Shown in pieces: positions 26,373-36,018 of a stretch of DNA of 64,000 bases; within the stretch, counting starts at the first letter, position 1, and each line of letters starts with the position of its first letter. The notes below the pieces were generated by a model, which worked only from the letters and a program-made list of their open reading frames with translations, was not told the origin of the DNA and searched no databases. This DNA comes from Thalassomonas haliotis (lineage in GTDB: Bacteria; Pseudomonadota; Gammaproteobacteria; Enterobacterales; Alteromonadaceae). The stretch lies in NCBI RefSeq assembly GCF_028657945.1, contig NZ_CP059693.1:124001-188000 (forward strand), read 5' to 3'. Made by a program: the position numbers and the translations under genes.

Positions 26373-27593
26373 ATGCTCACGATTGTTCAATCGGGCGATT
26401 TTGAAACCGAGATCCAAACACCGTTTTGCGAGACGAAATCAAGTATCCAACTAAAAGGCTTCCCCACCTTTTATGAAGATGGTGAATACGTCACACCAAT
26501 AAACCTTTGGATGAATCACCTCATCAATGTAAAACGTGCAAAAAACATCAATTCAAATGTGCGTGCCATCAGTCGATATTGGCGATTTTTAAGAAGTCAT
26601 AAACTATCCTGGAAAGACTTTCCAACCATAAAATCAAATAAACCAACATACATATTTCGCAACCAAGACCTGATGGCCGCAGTGAAAACGGGAGAGTTAA
26701 ATAGCTCAACAGCAGCTATTTACATGAACCATGTTATTAAATTTTACGAGTGGTCATATTACGAGGGCTTAATAGAGTTCTCAAAGGACAATAAACCATT
26801 TGAAGTGGAATTCGTTAGCATTAAAACCACAGGGATGCTGGCGCATATCAATCGCAATTACGTTGTAAGAAGCTCTGATTTGAGAATCAGAGTGCCAAAG
26901 CGGACACCAGAGCAAAGCTTGAATCCTCTCACAGAAGATGAAGTCAAGTTATATTCTCAAGCACTAAGCCAGCAGTGTATTGAATTTCAGATACAGCAGC
27001 TTTTGCAACTCATGTGCGGTCTTCGTATCGAAGAAGCATGTACATTCCCAGCTGATTTGGTGAAAAGGTGCGACCCCGAGAATTATCATGTTCAAGTCAG
27101 AATAGGGCCTCATAACGGCGTACATACGAAGTTTGGTTCAATCAGAACTATCGAAATACCAACCGTGCTAATGAACAAAATGTACCGCTATTTAATTAGT
27201 GAGAGACGCCAAAAAAGAGAGTTGAAAGCTGATCACCCTGTCACCGAATTACTAGTTACCAACCGAGGTAAGCCTTATACCCCCAATGCAATACAGCGTC
27301 ACTTTTACTTAACTCGCGTCTACATCCGCAATGAGCTAAATGCCCACTTCCAACACCGGACTCATGATTTGCGAGCAACTTACGGTACTTTTCGACTTGC
27401 CTCACTCTTGGACGAAAAAATTGGGTTATCGCCATTTGATGCAATGTCATTGATTATGGGGTGGATGGGACATAAAGATGAGAAAACAACCTGGCGATAT
27501 CTTAATTTTATTAACCGAAGTAAAGCATCTATACGCGCCGTTTGTTTTTTAGACCAAATAATGGACTCTGTAATTAATGAGTATGAGGGGTAG
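26373..27593 (+). CDS. Tyrosine recombinase (GmtY/TnpA-like)
   Basis: 406 residues. An N-terminal SAM-like core-binding part (about 40-150) is followed by the catalytic domain with all residues: R218 (MCGLRIEEA), H331 and R334 (HDLRATYG), H367 (GWMGHKDEK) and the nucleophile Y376 (WRYLNF). It should cut and join DNA at the island ends. First gene of a packed four-gene unit; the next ATG is two bases after its stop. The order recombinase, partner, large recombinase, small protein is like Tn554 TnpABC and gamma-mobile-trio elements. The exact family needs a search. Confidence 0.88.
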   Translation: MLTIVQSGDFETEIQTPFCETKSSIQLKGFPTFYEDGEYVTPINLWMNHLINVKRAKNINSNVRAISRYWRFLRSHKLSWKDFPTIKSNKPTYIFRNQDLMAAVKTGELNSSTAAIYMNHVIKFYEWSYYEGLIEFSKDNKPFEVEFVSIKTTGMLAHINRNYVVRSSDLRIRVPKRTPEQSLNPLTEDEVKLYSQALSQQCIEFQIQQLLQLMCGLRIEEACTFPADLVKRCDPENYHVQVRIGPHNGVHTKFGSIRTIEIPTVLMNKMYRYLISERRQKRELKADHPVTELLVTNRGKPYTPNAIQRHFYLTRVYIRNELNAHFQHRTHDLRATYGTFRLASLLDEKIGLSPFDAMSLIMGWMGHKDEKTTWRYLNFINRSKASIRAVCFLDQIMDSVINEYEG

Positions 27594-27595
27594 CA

Positions 27596-29299
27596 ATGAA
27601 TAATAAATCAAAGCTAATTATTGATCTCAGACTTAAGTTAAACATCTATGGTGAACAGTTCGTTTATCCAGACTTTCAACGGTTTAGGTATAAAGGAGTA
27701 CCCAAGGTTTATAAAATGCTTCGAGGTACTTTACTTGAGCGTGATGAACAAGTTATTAAATGGTATCGAGCTTTCAAGGGCAATACCGAGTATACAGACA
27801 CAACACTACATTCGCTGTACAGAGTCTTTACGAAATACGTGAAAATCTGTGACAGTATTCCTGTCAACCCTGACTCAAAAAAAGGTATAAGTGCGTTTGA
27901 AACAGCCTTAGTGCACAATGTTAGAACAGGCGCTAAGAGTTCTAACTCAGCAAAAGGTGAACTCAGTAACCTACGAACAATAATGAGAATGCTTGACCAT
28001 CCTGTTGATGATTGGTTTTCTAAGTTCAAACTATTTAGGAGCCAAATAACCCCCACACAAGCCTACTCAGAGAAAGAATTAAAAACACTAATAAAAATAT
28101 TACAAAGCTTGTACTTTCAACTCTCAAAACAAATACAGCAATCTCCTCAAAAATATATTCAAGCAGGTAGGCGTGATCGATATGCTAGCTTTTCATTCAA
28201 CGAAATAGAAGTTCAAGTAAATGGTGCTATAACCAAATGTTATTGCTCTGCTTACTTTTTACTGGCTTATTACACCTGGGGTAATGCTGGTACATTAAGA
28301 GACATGGGTATTCCCAAGGCTTCTCAAAAGAAAGGGAAGGAAGGCAAATGGTTTGTGCAAACAGTGCTAAAAAAGAGAGCCAATAAGTATGTTACCATTG
28401 AACTCGGCGATAACCTTAGCACAGACATACCAAAGCATGCGCTTAACTTTATTAATGACCTTTTAACCTTAACGCACAGCCTGTTTCCAACCACTAGTCG
28501 CTTACTTCACCAGTGTATAGACGGAATAAATAAACCTCTCTGTCCAAACCATATCCGTTCCAATATGAATTGGTTAATTAGTACCTTTGATTTGACTGAT
28601 GATAATGGCCAAGAATTGAGGCCGGAAGCTAAACGTTTTAGAGCTACCGGCTCAGCGAACTACTTGGCGCTCACGGGAAACTCGCTTGAAACCTCACAGT
28701 TACTCAACAACACACCTGTCGTAGTACAGCGGCATTACAGTAAAGGTAACGAATCAGAGAATAATGCTCAGCTACAGGCCACAGCAAACACGCTGGAAAA
28801 TGCTATCAAATGTGGCGATATTGATAGAGCACGGGAACAAACACTTGAACAAATGAACCTCGAAGTACTTCCCTACGAAGAGTTTGTTAATCGTTATGCT
28901 AAACCTGGAAATGGACAAAAAACACCTTTAGGAACTGGGTGTAAAGACCCTTTTGATAAACATGGTGATCGCTTCCGACGAAAAGCCTCTATCGATAGCG
29001 TAGACATGAGTCACCTCGCATGTGCTGATTTGTTAAATTGCTTTTCTTGCCCAAATCAAGTTTTGGTTGAGGAAGTTGATGACATATGGTGTCTGATGAG
29101 TTTTTATGAGGCATTAAAGGATGCTCGAGAAGATCACCTAAATATGGCTCACTTTAAAACAAACTTTGAACGTGTGCTCAATAAAATAAAGCAAGTGCTT
29201 TTTAGTATTGATTTAAAAGTTCGCAGACAAGCTGAGAAGAAACTGCTGTCTGAAGGGCGCCACCCTTTTTGGCCTAATACTATTAACCTAGTTCTATAG
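27596..29299 (+). CDS. Recombinase-like partner protein
   Basis: 567 residues. The pattern is that of a degenerate tyrosine recombinase: a helical N-terminus, a possible first Arg in TWGNAGTLRDMG, Arg residues in RPEAKRFRAT (about 346-349) and a Tyr in VVVQRHYSKG (Y381). The second His and the flanking logic are not clear. The C-terminal part carries a Cys set (GTGCKDPF, LACADLLNCFSCPNQ, DIWC) that could bind zinc. It lies between two better conserved recombinases and is cotranscribed. Probably required for island transposition; catalytic role uncertain. Confidence 0.65.
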   Translation: MNNKSKLIIDLRLKLNIYGEQFVYPDFQRFRYKGVPKVYKMLRGTLLERDEQVIKWYRAFKGNTEYTDTTLHSLYRVFTKYVKICDSIPVNPDSKKGISAFETALVHNVRTGAKSSNSAKGELSNLRTIMRMLDHPVDDWFSKFKLFRSQITPTQAYSEKELKTLIKILQSLYFQLSKQIQQSPQKYIQAGRRDRYASFSFNEIEVQVNGAITKCYCSAYFLLAYYTWGNAGTLRDMGIPKASQKKGKEGKWFVQTVLKKRANKYVTIELGDNLSTDIPKHALNFINDLLTLTHSLFPTTSRLLHQCIDGINKPLCPNHIRSNMNWLISTFDLTDDNGQELRPEAKRFRATGSANYLALTGNSLETSQLLNNTPVVVQRHYSKGNESENNAQLQATANTLENAIKCGDIDRAREQTLEQMNLEVLPYEEFVNRYAKPGNGQKTPLGTGCKDPFDKHGDRFRRKASIDSVDMSHLACADLLNCFSCPNQVLVEEVDDIWCLMSFYEALKDAREDHLNMAHFKTNFERVLNKIKQVLFSIDLKVRRQAEKKLLSEGRHPFWPNTINLVL

Positions 29300-29311
29300 G
29301 AAGCATTCACC

Positions 29312-31399
29312 ATGAAGCCCTTGCTTTCCATTCCTGAAAATTTACTGCAAGAAAATAATATATTGATTGAAAGAGTAATTGAGCTCTATGAAAAACAAAA
29401 TTTTGAAGAGCTAAAAAAAGTTCCTGCAATGATAGATCAAGACGGGCATACGGTTAGCTTTTTTGGTGATAATGAGTGGGATCTAAGCTGCTATGTAGAC
29501 ACTAAGATTGTCACGAAGAGAAGTGCTACATTTAATCACCTCGAAAGCCCAGCTCTTCTTTTTGAACAAAAACTACTCGCATTTTTAAGCCTTTATGCTG
29601 TTGGATCTTTTAGAAAAGGGGCCATCATAAAACCGACTACATTTCTAAATAGGAATATGCATTTAACTCAAATATATAAGTTCCTTGAGTCTGTCCAAGC
29701 CTCATCGGTAAGTTTTCTTAATCACCCTATCCAGTTTTCTAGATATTGTGAACATCTAAAGTCACTCAAAATGAGCGCAGCATATATATCCAAAATATTC
29801 TCCGTCATTAACTGGATCGAAGGTCTTAGCGAAGAATCTCCCATAAAACTACAAATCGTGAACAAAGAACATAACCGAGAAATGGGAAGAAAATTAGGTT
29901 GTTCAACGAAATTGGTAGAAGAGCAATATTACGCAATTCCATCTCGTTTAATGCAATTAATTTATGCAAAAGCAATCAAATATGTTGAAGATTATCATCC
30001 AATAAGAACTCTCTTGTTGGATATTAACACTGAGCTTTATGAAAACTATCAAATTGCTAAGTCTATTGTTGATGCAAAAATCAGCACCGGCCAATGGAAG
30101 TGGTTAACAAAAAGTTCACCACAATACCGAATTGAGGTTTTTAAAGCCAACCCCCATAAGCCTCAAGACATAGTTAATAGCTATATAAAGGGGACTCCCT
30201 ATGAAAACTTGATTTCTACAGGTAAAGGGAGGTTCTCAGGCTTATATAATCATCTGTTGGTGTGCTGCTTTGTAGTGTGTGGTGCTTTTACTGGGATGAG
30301 AAGATCTGAAATTTTTGGCCTACATGAAAATAGCTTCAAATCTCTTCAGCTAAATGATCAAACATATTATTCACTTCAATCTATGCATAGCAAAATGACC
30401 CCTGCTGTTGCCGAAAAAGCAGAGTGGCTAACTTCACCAATAACGGAAAAAGCCATAGAATTAGCAGCCACCTTAACACAGCATATGCGCATGCAGTTGA
30501 TGCAATCAACGGATAGAGCCGATTACGAGATTGCCTCTAGCATTTGGCTCGTTCAACATCGCAAAAGCGAAATGCCAAATATACTAGGTAGCCCAACTAT
30601 TTTTGGTCATTACAAACGACTAATCATAGAGTCTGATGCCATTGTTAATGAAGCAGACTACGAGGAGTTTGCACTTCTCAATCCCAACCTAAATATACAC
30701 GCTTATAAGCAAAAAATTATCATTGGTAAACCGTGGGCACTAACAACCCACCAACTTAGGCGCACTTTTGCTGTATTTGGTAAACGCTATAACTTGCTTT
30801 CAGACGTTGCTATCAAGCAGCAATATAAACATTTGTATTTACCAATGGCACAGTGGTATGCCGAAGGAGGGGTAGCCTCAAAGATAAAACATGTAAAAGT
30901 CGACTCCGAGCTTAACAATTTACTTCAAGAAGTAGATAGAGAAGTTACTACACAGCTTCTATTTCAGTGGTATAACTCTGATGACAAACTATTTGGGAAG
31001 AAAGGCCTGGATGTTGTTAAAGACAGACAAAATACCGCAGTCAAATACTCAACTTGGGATGCATTATACGCTCAAGTATCCGCAGGTCGAGTTACAATAT
31101 CCGGCACACTTCACTCCTATTGCATGGCAGGATATGAATGCAGAATGGAAAAAGTGGTTTCACCAACCAATTGCTTTAACTGTGAGAACGTTGTCATTGA
31201 TCAAACAAAATCACAAGCTTGGCAAAAAAGGCACCAATGGATTGTTGAAACTATAACTGAAATGGAGGAGCATACTAAGCTATCTCAATCACAGCTAAGC
31301 CACTTTATTACTCAGCTACGTGCGGCTGAAAAAGTTATGGACTACTTTGAGATCGGTTACACTCCATACAAACCCGAAATTGAGATCAGACAGATTTGA
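29312..31399 (+). CDS. Large tyrosine recombinase (GmtZ/TnpB-like)
   Basis: 695 residues. Catalytic residues R330 (GAFTGMRRSEIFG), H480 and R483 (TTHQLRRTF), H507 (YKHLYL) and probable nucleophile Y516 (AQWYAEGG) are in order. A Cys cluster near 604-630 (YCMAGYEC, TNCFNCENVV) may form a zinc knuckle, as in Tn554-type TnpB. The stop overlaps the TTG start of the next gene. Very likely works together with the first recombinase at the TCTGGAAAA sites. Confidence 0.82.
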   Translation: MKPLLSIPENLLQENNILIERVIELYEKQNFEELKKVPAMIDQDGHTVSFFGDNEWDLSCYVDTKIVTKRSATFNHLESPALLFEQKLLAFLSLYAVGSFRKGAIIKPTTFLNRNMHLTQIYKFLESVQASSVSFLNHPIQFSRYCEHLKSLKMSAAYISKIFSVINWIEGLSEESPIKLQIVNKEHNREMGRKLGCSTKLVEEQYYAIPSRLMQLIYAKAIKYVEDYHPIRTLLLDINTELYENYQIAKSIVDAKISTGQWKWLTKSSPQYRIEVFKANPHKPQDIVNSYIKGTPYENLISTGKGRFSGLYNHLLVCCFVVCGAFTGMRRSEIFGLHENSFKSLQLNDQTYYSLQSMHSKMTPAVAEKAEWLTSPITEKAIELAATLTQHMRMQLMQSTDRADYEIASSIWLVQHRKSEMPNILGSPTIFGHYKRLIIESDAIVNEADYEEFALLNPNLNIHAYKQKIIIGKPWALTTHQLRRTFAVFGKRYNLLSDVAIKQQYKHLYLPMAQWYAEGGVASKIKHVKVDSELNNLLQEVDREVTTQLLFQWYNSDDKLFGKKGLDVVKDRQNTAVKYSTWDALYAQVSAGRVTISGTLHSYCMAGYECRMEKVVSPTNCFNCENVVIDQTKSQAWQKRHQWIVETITEMEEHTKLSQSQLSHFITQLRAAEKVMDYFEIGYTPYKPEIEIRQI

Positions 31400-31812
31400 G
31401 CAAGTCAGAAAATACGAGATTAGAGCTTATAAATGCAATTGACAGGATACTTTCTGGCAAAACGATACGTATTGATGCTAAACGTGGTTTAAGTGCCATA
31501 GCTGTCGAAGAAGAAGCGAACCTCGGTAACGGCACTGCATACTACTACAAAGATGTAATCGAAAAAATAAAGCAACTAAAGACAACAGCTATCACGCAAA
31601 AGCAGGCACAGCAAAACTCAGATGTATCAAAACTGCGTGAAAAGCTCGCCAACGAAAAGCGATTAAAAGAAAAGTACCGAAATGAAGTGGCCAGCCTAAA
31701 AGAGCAAATGTCACTTATGGCCGCTACACACAATGCTTTGGCCCTTTCGAATCATCAATTTCTAAAAAGAATAAATGACTTAGAGTGCGAATTGCATTTG
31801 TTAAAGAAATAA
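31396..31812 (+). CDS. Small HTH/coiled-coil recombination accessory protein (GmtX/TnpC-like)
   Basis: 138 residues, TTG start overlapping the preceding TGA by three bases. The N-terminal half looks helix-turn-helix (LSAIAVEEEANLGNGTAYYYKDVIEKI); residues 65-135 form a long coiled coil (KLREKLANEKRLKEKYRNEV and on). This matches the small third protein of Tn554-type and gamma-mobile-trio modules in size, place and structure. Its role there is accessory, perhaps orienting strand exchange. Family identity is inferred. Confidence 0.7.
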   Translation: MSKSENTRLELINAIDRILSGKTIRIDAKRGLSAIAVEEEANLGNGTAYYYKDVIEKIKQLKTTAITQKQAQQNSDVSKLREKLANEKRLKEKYRNEVASLKEQMSLMAATHNALALSNHQFLKRINDLECELHLLKK

Positions 31813-31949
31813 TAACTAATGGCTTTAAACTCGCCCTGGTAAGTTTAGAAAGCTTTCCCTAAGCCTAAATTATTTAAACTTTCGTCATCTCTATAAAAAA
31901 AGCTAGTTGTCGTATACAATCAAACAAAAAAACAACAGCCTCCCAAATA

Positions 31950-33089
31950 ATGGAACTTGCGCAATACTACACGCCAATAACATTCAGTAGTTTATTAATA
32001 CGGAATATGCTTTCCACTAAAGCAGAGTGTGTATTAGATATAGGTTGTGGGCAAGCAAGTTTGTTAGAAGCAGCAAGAGGTAGATGGAGTAATGCCAAGC
32101 TTATCGGGTACGATATCGACCCAATCAATTACAATTTAACAGGAAAAAATCTACACATTGGCTTTGGAAATGGATTAGACCCTGACTTATCAAGTAAGAT
32201 TTTAAACAGCTTTGGAAATATTGATGTATCTGTAGCTAATCCACCATATACTAATGTAGATGTTAATAGCGATATTGTACGCATATTAAAGCTCGCTGAA
32301 TTACACGACTGTTTACCTAGAAACCTTAAAAAACTCCCAGCAGAAATTATATTCTTAGCTCAAAACCTACTAGTTTTAAAAAGCGAAGGTGAACTTGGCG
32401 CTATTCTTCCTGCAAGCCTTATAAGTGGTGAAAAGTGGAAGGGGTTACGAGAGTTCTTAATTACTGAAAAGACAATAGATAAGGTAATCCAACTTCCGAA
32501 TAAAGCATTCAATAAAGCAGAAGCCGCCACGTTCGCGGTAAACTTTACTAATAGAAAGCCGAATAATAACGCGATAAAACTTCTCACATTTGATAATAAC
32601 GAAGCTTTACAAATTAGTGATAAATCAGGAATTAAAAGGTTAGACTATTTTTATCATGCGCATAAAGAATTCTCTAACCGCAGTCCAATACCAAAAGAAG
32701 CAATTATTTTCAGAGGTAATAAATCGTCAAAAGAGCTAAAGTCTGGAACTTCAGAATACATTCATACTTCTGACTTAAAAGAAACCTTCCAAGTCTTACG
32801 ATTTGGTTATTCTAAATACCCACTAGGTACCAAAACAGCTAAAAAAGGTGACTTTGTTGTTTCGCGTGTCGGTTCAAGGTGCATTGGAAAGGCCGCATTC
32901 ATAAATGAAGGTGAAGTGGAAGTCTCAGACTGTATAACTGTATTACGTGATTTTGATACAAAAAAATATACTCCGTTATTCGCTACTGGTAAGTTCTATG
33001 AAAAGACTTCATATATTGCGCTAGGTACCGGAGCCAAATATTTAACTTTCGATATAATCAAGGAAGCATTGGAAACGAATGAGTTTTAA
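31950..33089 (+). CDS. Adenine-specific DNA methyltransferase with specificity-like C-terminus
   Basis: 379 residues. SAM motif I is VLDIGCGQASLLEAA (about 28-42), the amino-methyltransferase motif IV is NPPY (97-100), and the later FLITEKTIDKVIQLPNKAF and ATFAVNF strands are typical of N6-adenine methylases of type I/IIG. From about residue 240 the sequence looks like half of a target-recognition domain (RGNKSSKELKSGTSEYIHTSDL, GDFVVSRVGSRCIGKAAFI), as in HsdS. No nuclease domain is present. It heads a four-gene operon; the next ATG lies inside its end. It may mark self DNA, or act as a sensor or modifier for the other three proteins. Confidence 0.82.
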   Translation: MELAQYYTPITFSSLLIRNMLSTKAECVLDIGCGQASLLEAARGRWSNAKLIGYDIDPINYNLTGKNLHIGFGNGLDPDLSSKILNSFGNIDVSVANPPYTNVDVNSDIVRILKLAELHDCLPRNLKKLPAEIIFLAQNLLVLKSEGELGAILPASLISGEKWKGLREFLITEKTIDKVIQLPNKAFNKAEAATFAVNFTNRKPNNNAIKLLTFDNNEALQISDKSGIKRLDYFYHAHKEFSNRSPIPKEAIIFRGNKSSKELKSGTSEYIHTSDLKETFQVLRFGYSKYPLGTKTAKKGDFVVSRVGSRCIGKAAFINEGEVEVSDCITVLRDFDTKKYTPLFATGKFYEKTSYIALGTGAKYLTFDIIKEALETNEF

Positions 33090-33996
33090 AGCCCCTACTG
33101 GATGGGATCAATACCATAAATCAGTAATATCCAAAACTAGACTGTTGATCAAGCTAGGTGTTTGGGAAGAAATTGATGAATTAAGCCTAAATAGGTGGCT
33201 AACTAACTTCAAAACAGACGAAAGTAAGTATTTAGCAGCCTGTATGTTGGATGCCCTTACATATCGTTCAAAGAAAATGTGCCACTCAATGATGCGTAAA
33301 ATTTTAGGTGAAACAGTTCCTAATTACTGCAGAAGTATAGGTATAGAAAATTTCGAAAAAATATCTGAATGGCAAAACCTTATCAAAAGTGGAAACTCCT
33401 TAGTCCGTTTTACTCCCGTATCTATCTCAGATGGCAAGGTAAAAAGCTCTAGCGTTATTGTTAGACACTTTATTGAAGCTAATGACATTCCACAACGTTG
33501 TGTTCAGCAAACAGAAAACTTAGAACGTGCTATAAAAAATGGTACGCAACTAATTGTATTTTTGGATGATTTCGCAGGAACAGGACTCCAATTCAATAAG
33601 TTTATAAAACAGAAAGAACTAGAGAAGTTTACAGATAGGGTTAACTTTTTATATACGCCATTAGCAGCACATACAGCGGCCATAAAGCGAATTGAATCGA
33701 AACACCCAAGTATTAAAGTTCTACCTGTTGAAATATTGGATGAACAGCATGAATTCTTCCATGAGTGCAAGGATGGTTTTTTTCGAGGCGACCAGACAAA
33801 CACTGTACAGGATGCAAAAAAATATTATGAGAATTATTGTTCAAAGGCATTTGATAACGACAAAGACCTTTTTGGTTTAGAGAATCAATGCCTTACATAT
33901 AGTTTCTTTTTATCTTGTCCAAATAATAACTTAAAGGCACTGTACCATGAGCAACCCCAAGGGTGGAAAAGGCTTTTATTTAGAGGGAGAAATTAA
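33079..33996 (+). CDS. PRTase-CE-like protein (phosphoribosyltransferase fold)
   Basis: 305 residues. The key motif is QLIVFLDDFAGTGLQF (about 157-172), the hydrophobic strand, two acids and TG loop of PRPP-binding phosphoribosyltransferases (D163, D164, G-T-G). The pre-motif part is helical (LAACMLDALTYRSKKMCHSMM) and the tail has GGF-type aromatic and Arg residues. This fits the PRTase-CE group seen in prokaryotic conflict gene neighbourhoods. It overlaps the methylase gene by 11 bases and abuts the ATPase gene with none between. The substrate, possibly a nucleotide or macromolecule, is unknown. Confidence 0.7.
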   Translation: MSFKAPTGWDQYHKSVISKTRLLIKLGVWEEIDELSLNRWLTNFKTDESKYLAACMLDALTYRSKKMCHSMMRKILGETVPNYCRSIGIENFEKISEWQNLIKSGNSLVRFTPVSISDGKVKSSSVIVRHFIEANDIPQRCVQQTENLERAIKNGTQLIVFLDDFAGTGLQFNKFIKQKELEKFTDRVNFLYTPLAAHTAAIKRIESKHPSIKVLPVEILDEQHEFFHECKDGFFRGDQTNTVQDAKKYYENYCSKAFDNDKDLFGLENQCLTYSFFLSCPNNNLKALYHEQPQGWKRLLFRGRN

Positions 33997-36018
33997 ATGA
34001 GCGATTTGCTTTTAGACTCATTCTCAAAAAGTAGAGCTGAGGAGTACCCTCTAGATGTATGGAATAACTTCGTTATCCCTCCAAGGTACAAAGAGTATAG
34101 TAGGTTATTCAATTACCACAGAGCGGTGATGATTGAGGGGGGAAGAGGCTCTGGTAAAACCATGTTTCTTAAATACCATTGTCATAACACTAGATTCAGT
34201 AAAAAAAGAGCGAGTATTCCTTCAGAAGAGCTCAAACATGTAGGTCTTTACTTTAGGCCTGACACTGACTTTGCAGCAATGATAAATGAGTTTAACTTTG
34301 GACCTGACTGGAAGAAAGTTTTCACGCATTATGTTCTACTGGGGCTTTTGGAGGATTTTGCAAACGCACTGCACGGTATCACTAATACGACTTTTGAAGA
34401 CATTAGCTTTTCAATGTCACCTTTAAGCTGTGATACTCCAGACTCTCTCCAGAAAGCGATAGAAGGCTTTCCAGCTAAATTTGACGGATTATTAGCTTTT
34501 CAAAAAAGTGCATTAGCGCGCTTTAATCTTTGGCTAAATGATATCGACTCTTTTGAGAAACCACCATTACTTGAGCCTAGAACTATACTGATCCAGTTAA
34601 TCGAGCAACTTAAGGAATTTGCTCCTGAATTACGAGAGTTATCTTTTTATATTTATTTCGATGAGTTTGAAAACCTTACTACTGCTCAGCAAAAGGTCCT
34701 TAACAATTGGATGAAGCACGGTAAGCACCCTCTTATTTTCAATGCAGCATACAAAAAAGGGGTAAAAGTAAACCGTGAAACTTATAGTAATGAAAAGTTA
34801 GTGCTTAGAAATGATTATAAGGTTGTTGATCTAGAAAAATTCGACAGTCAAGAGTTCAAAACATTTGCATCAGAAGTCTTATTACTTAAGTTAATGGCTG
34901 AAATAAATATTGAGGGTTACGAAGATTTTAAGAAATATTTTTGCAATGAAGATTACTTAGAACTTCGAAGACGAGAGCAATATAAAAAAAATATTTTAAA
35001 AGCTGCACGTGAGTTTTTACCCAGTCACACCTATTCTGAAATAGCAACAATGATTATGGAAGAGCCTTCATTGATAAGAAGGCTGGAAAGGTTTCTTATC
35101 AGCCCAGCCCTTCCTGTAGACTCAAAATACAAAGCAGAGCAATTTATCAATAAAGACTTTCCTGAAGAGTCGTTGATAAATGGATTGCTTCTTAACCGAA
35201 ACACTTCTCCGCATAACTTGCTTAATAAGTTCAACACGTTAATTAGTAGCGGTAACAGAGCCCCATATAAATCCCAAGTAGAGCAATACTTAGTTGGTGC
35301 CATACTTTGGGTATATTTATCAGCATCATGGAAAAAGTGTCCTGCGTATGCTGGTTTTGATAGATTCTGTATGCTTGCAAAAGGCAATATGAGACATTTT
35401 ATTGAGCTATGCTATCAATCCATAAGCCTTGCAGCACTTAACGGGACTCATATTTCCAAAGATGTGATTACCCCCATCCCTCAAGAAATACAATCAGAAG
35501 CAGCTGTTGAAAGTAGTAGGCTTGAGATCGAAAAAGTCGATGAACTTGGGCAACATGGTGAAAAGCTGAGATTTATCGTTAATAGGCTTGGGCTGTTTTT
35601 CCAGCTTATCCAGAAGCGAAAGTCACAAAGTGAAAATGAAGTAAATCACTTCTCAATAAAAGCTTCTGATGATTTGCTTACGGATGAAACGACTAAAACC
35701 TTAATAGATGAAGCTATCATTTGGTCTGTTCTTGTAGAAGAGGTCGGTGATACAAAAAGGAAAAGTGCAAATGAAGCATCGTCAAAAGAATATATGCTTC
35801 ATCCCATTTTTTCTCCCCATTTTGGGATCAGCTACAGACGCAAAAAAAAGTTCGACTTCACGTTAGATGAAATTGACGTCATTTTCTCTGGTAGTGAAAA
35901 AGATTATGTCAATCTTTGCAAAAACTACCAAAAAAAGTGGAAACTAAATACAGATGAGTCAGAAAAAACGGAATCAGCGAGAGTAATTCAACAAGGGCTT
36001 TTCGATGATTTCAATTAA
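33997..36018 (+). CDS. ORC/CDC6-like P-loop ATPase
   Basis: 673 residues. Walker A is GGRGSGKT (48-55), Walker B FYIYFDEFEN (217-226, D222/E223), followed by the sensor-like LIFNAAYKKG. The C-terminal half is helical with a possible winged-helix end (KEYMLHPIFSPHFGISYRRKKKFDF). Such STAND/ORC-type ATPases act as sensors or motor scaffolds in conflict systems. It starts one base after the PRTase stop, and its own end overlaps the next gene by 14 bases, so stoichiometric expression is likely. Confidence 0.75.
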   Translation: MSDLLLDSFSKSRAEEYPLDVWNNFVIPPRYKEYSRLFNYHRAVMIEGGRGSGKTMFLKYHCHNTRFSKKRASIPSEELKHVGLYFRPDTDFAAMINEFNFGPDWKKVFTHYVLLGLLEDFANALHGITNTTFEDISFSMSPLSCDTPDSLQKAIEGFPAKFDGLLAFQKSALARFNLWLNDIDSFEKPPLLEPRTILIQLIEQLKEFAPELRELSFYIYFDEFENLTTAQQKVLNNWMKHGKHPLIFNAAYKKGVKVNRETYSNEKLVLRNDYKVVDLEKFDSQEFKTFASEVLLLKLMAEINIEGYEDFKKYFCNEDYLELRRREQYKKNILKAAREFLPSHTYSEIATMIMEEPSLIRRLERFLISPALPVDSKYKAEQFINKDFPEESLINGLLLNRNTSPHNLLNKFNTLISSGNRAPYKSQVEQYLVGAILWVYLSASWKKCPAYAGFDRFCMLAKGNMRHFIELCYQSISLAALNGTHISKDVITPIPQEIQSEAAVESSRLEIEKVDELGQHGEKLRFIVNRLGLFFQLIQKRKSQSENEVNHFSIKASDDLLTDETTKTLIDEAIIWSVLVEEVGDTKRKSANEASSKEYMLHPIFSPHFGISYRRKKKFDFTLDEIDVIFSGSEKDYVNLCKNYQKKWKLNTDESEKTESARVIQQGLFDDFN

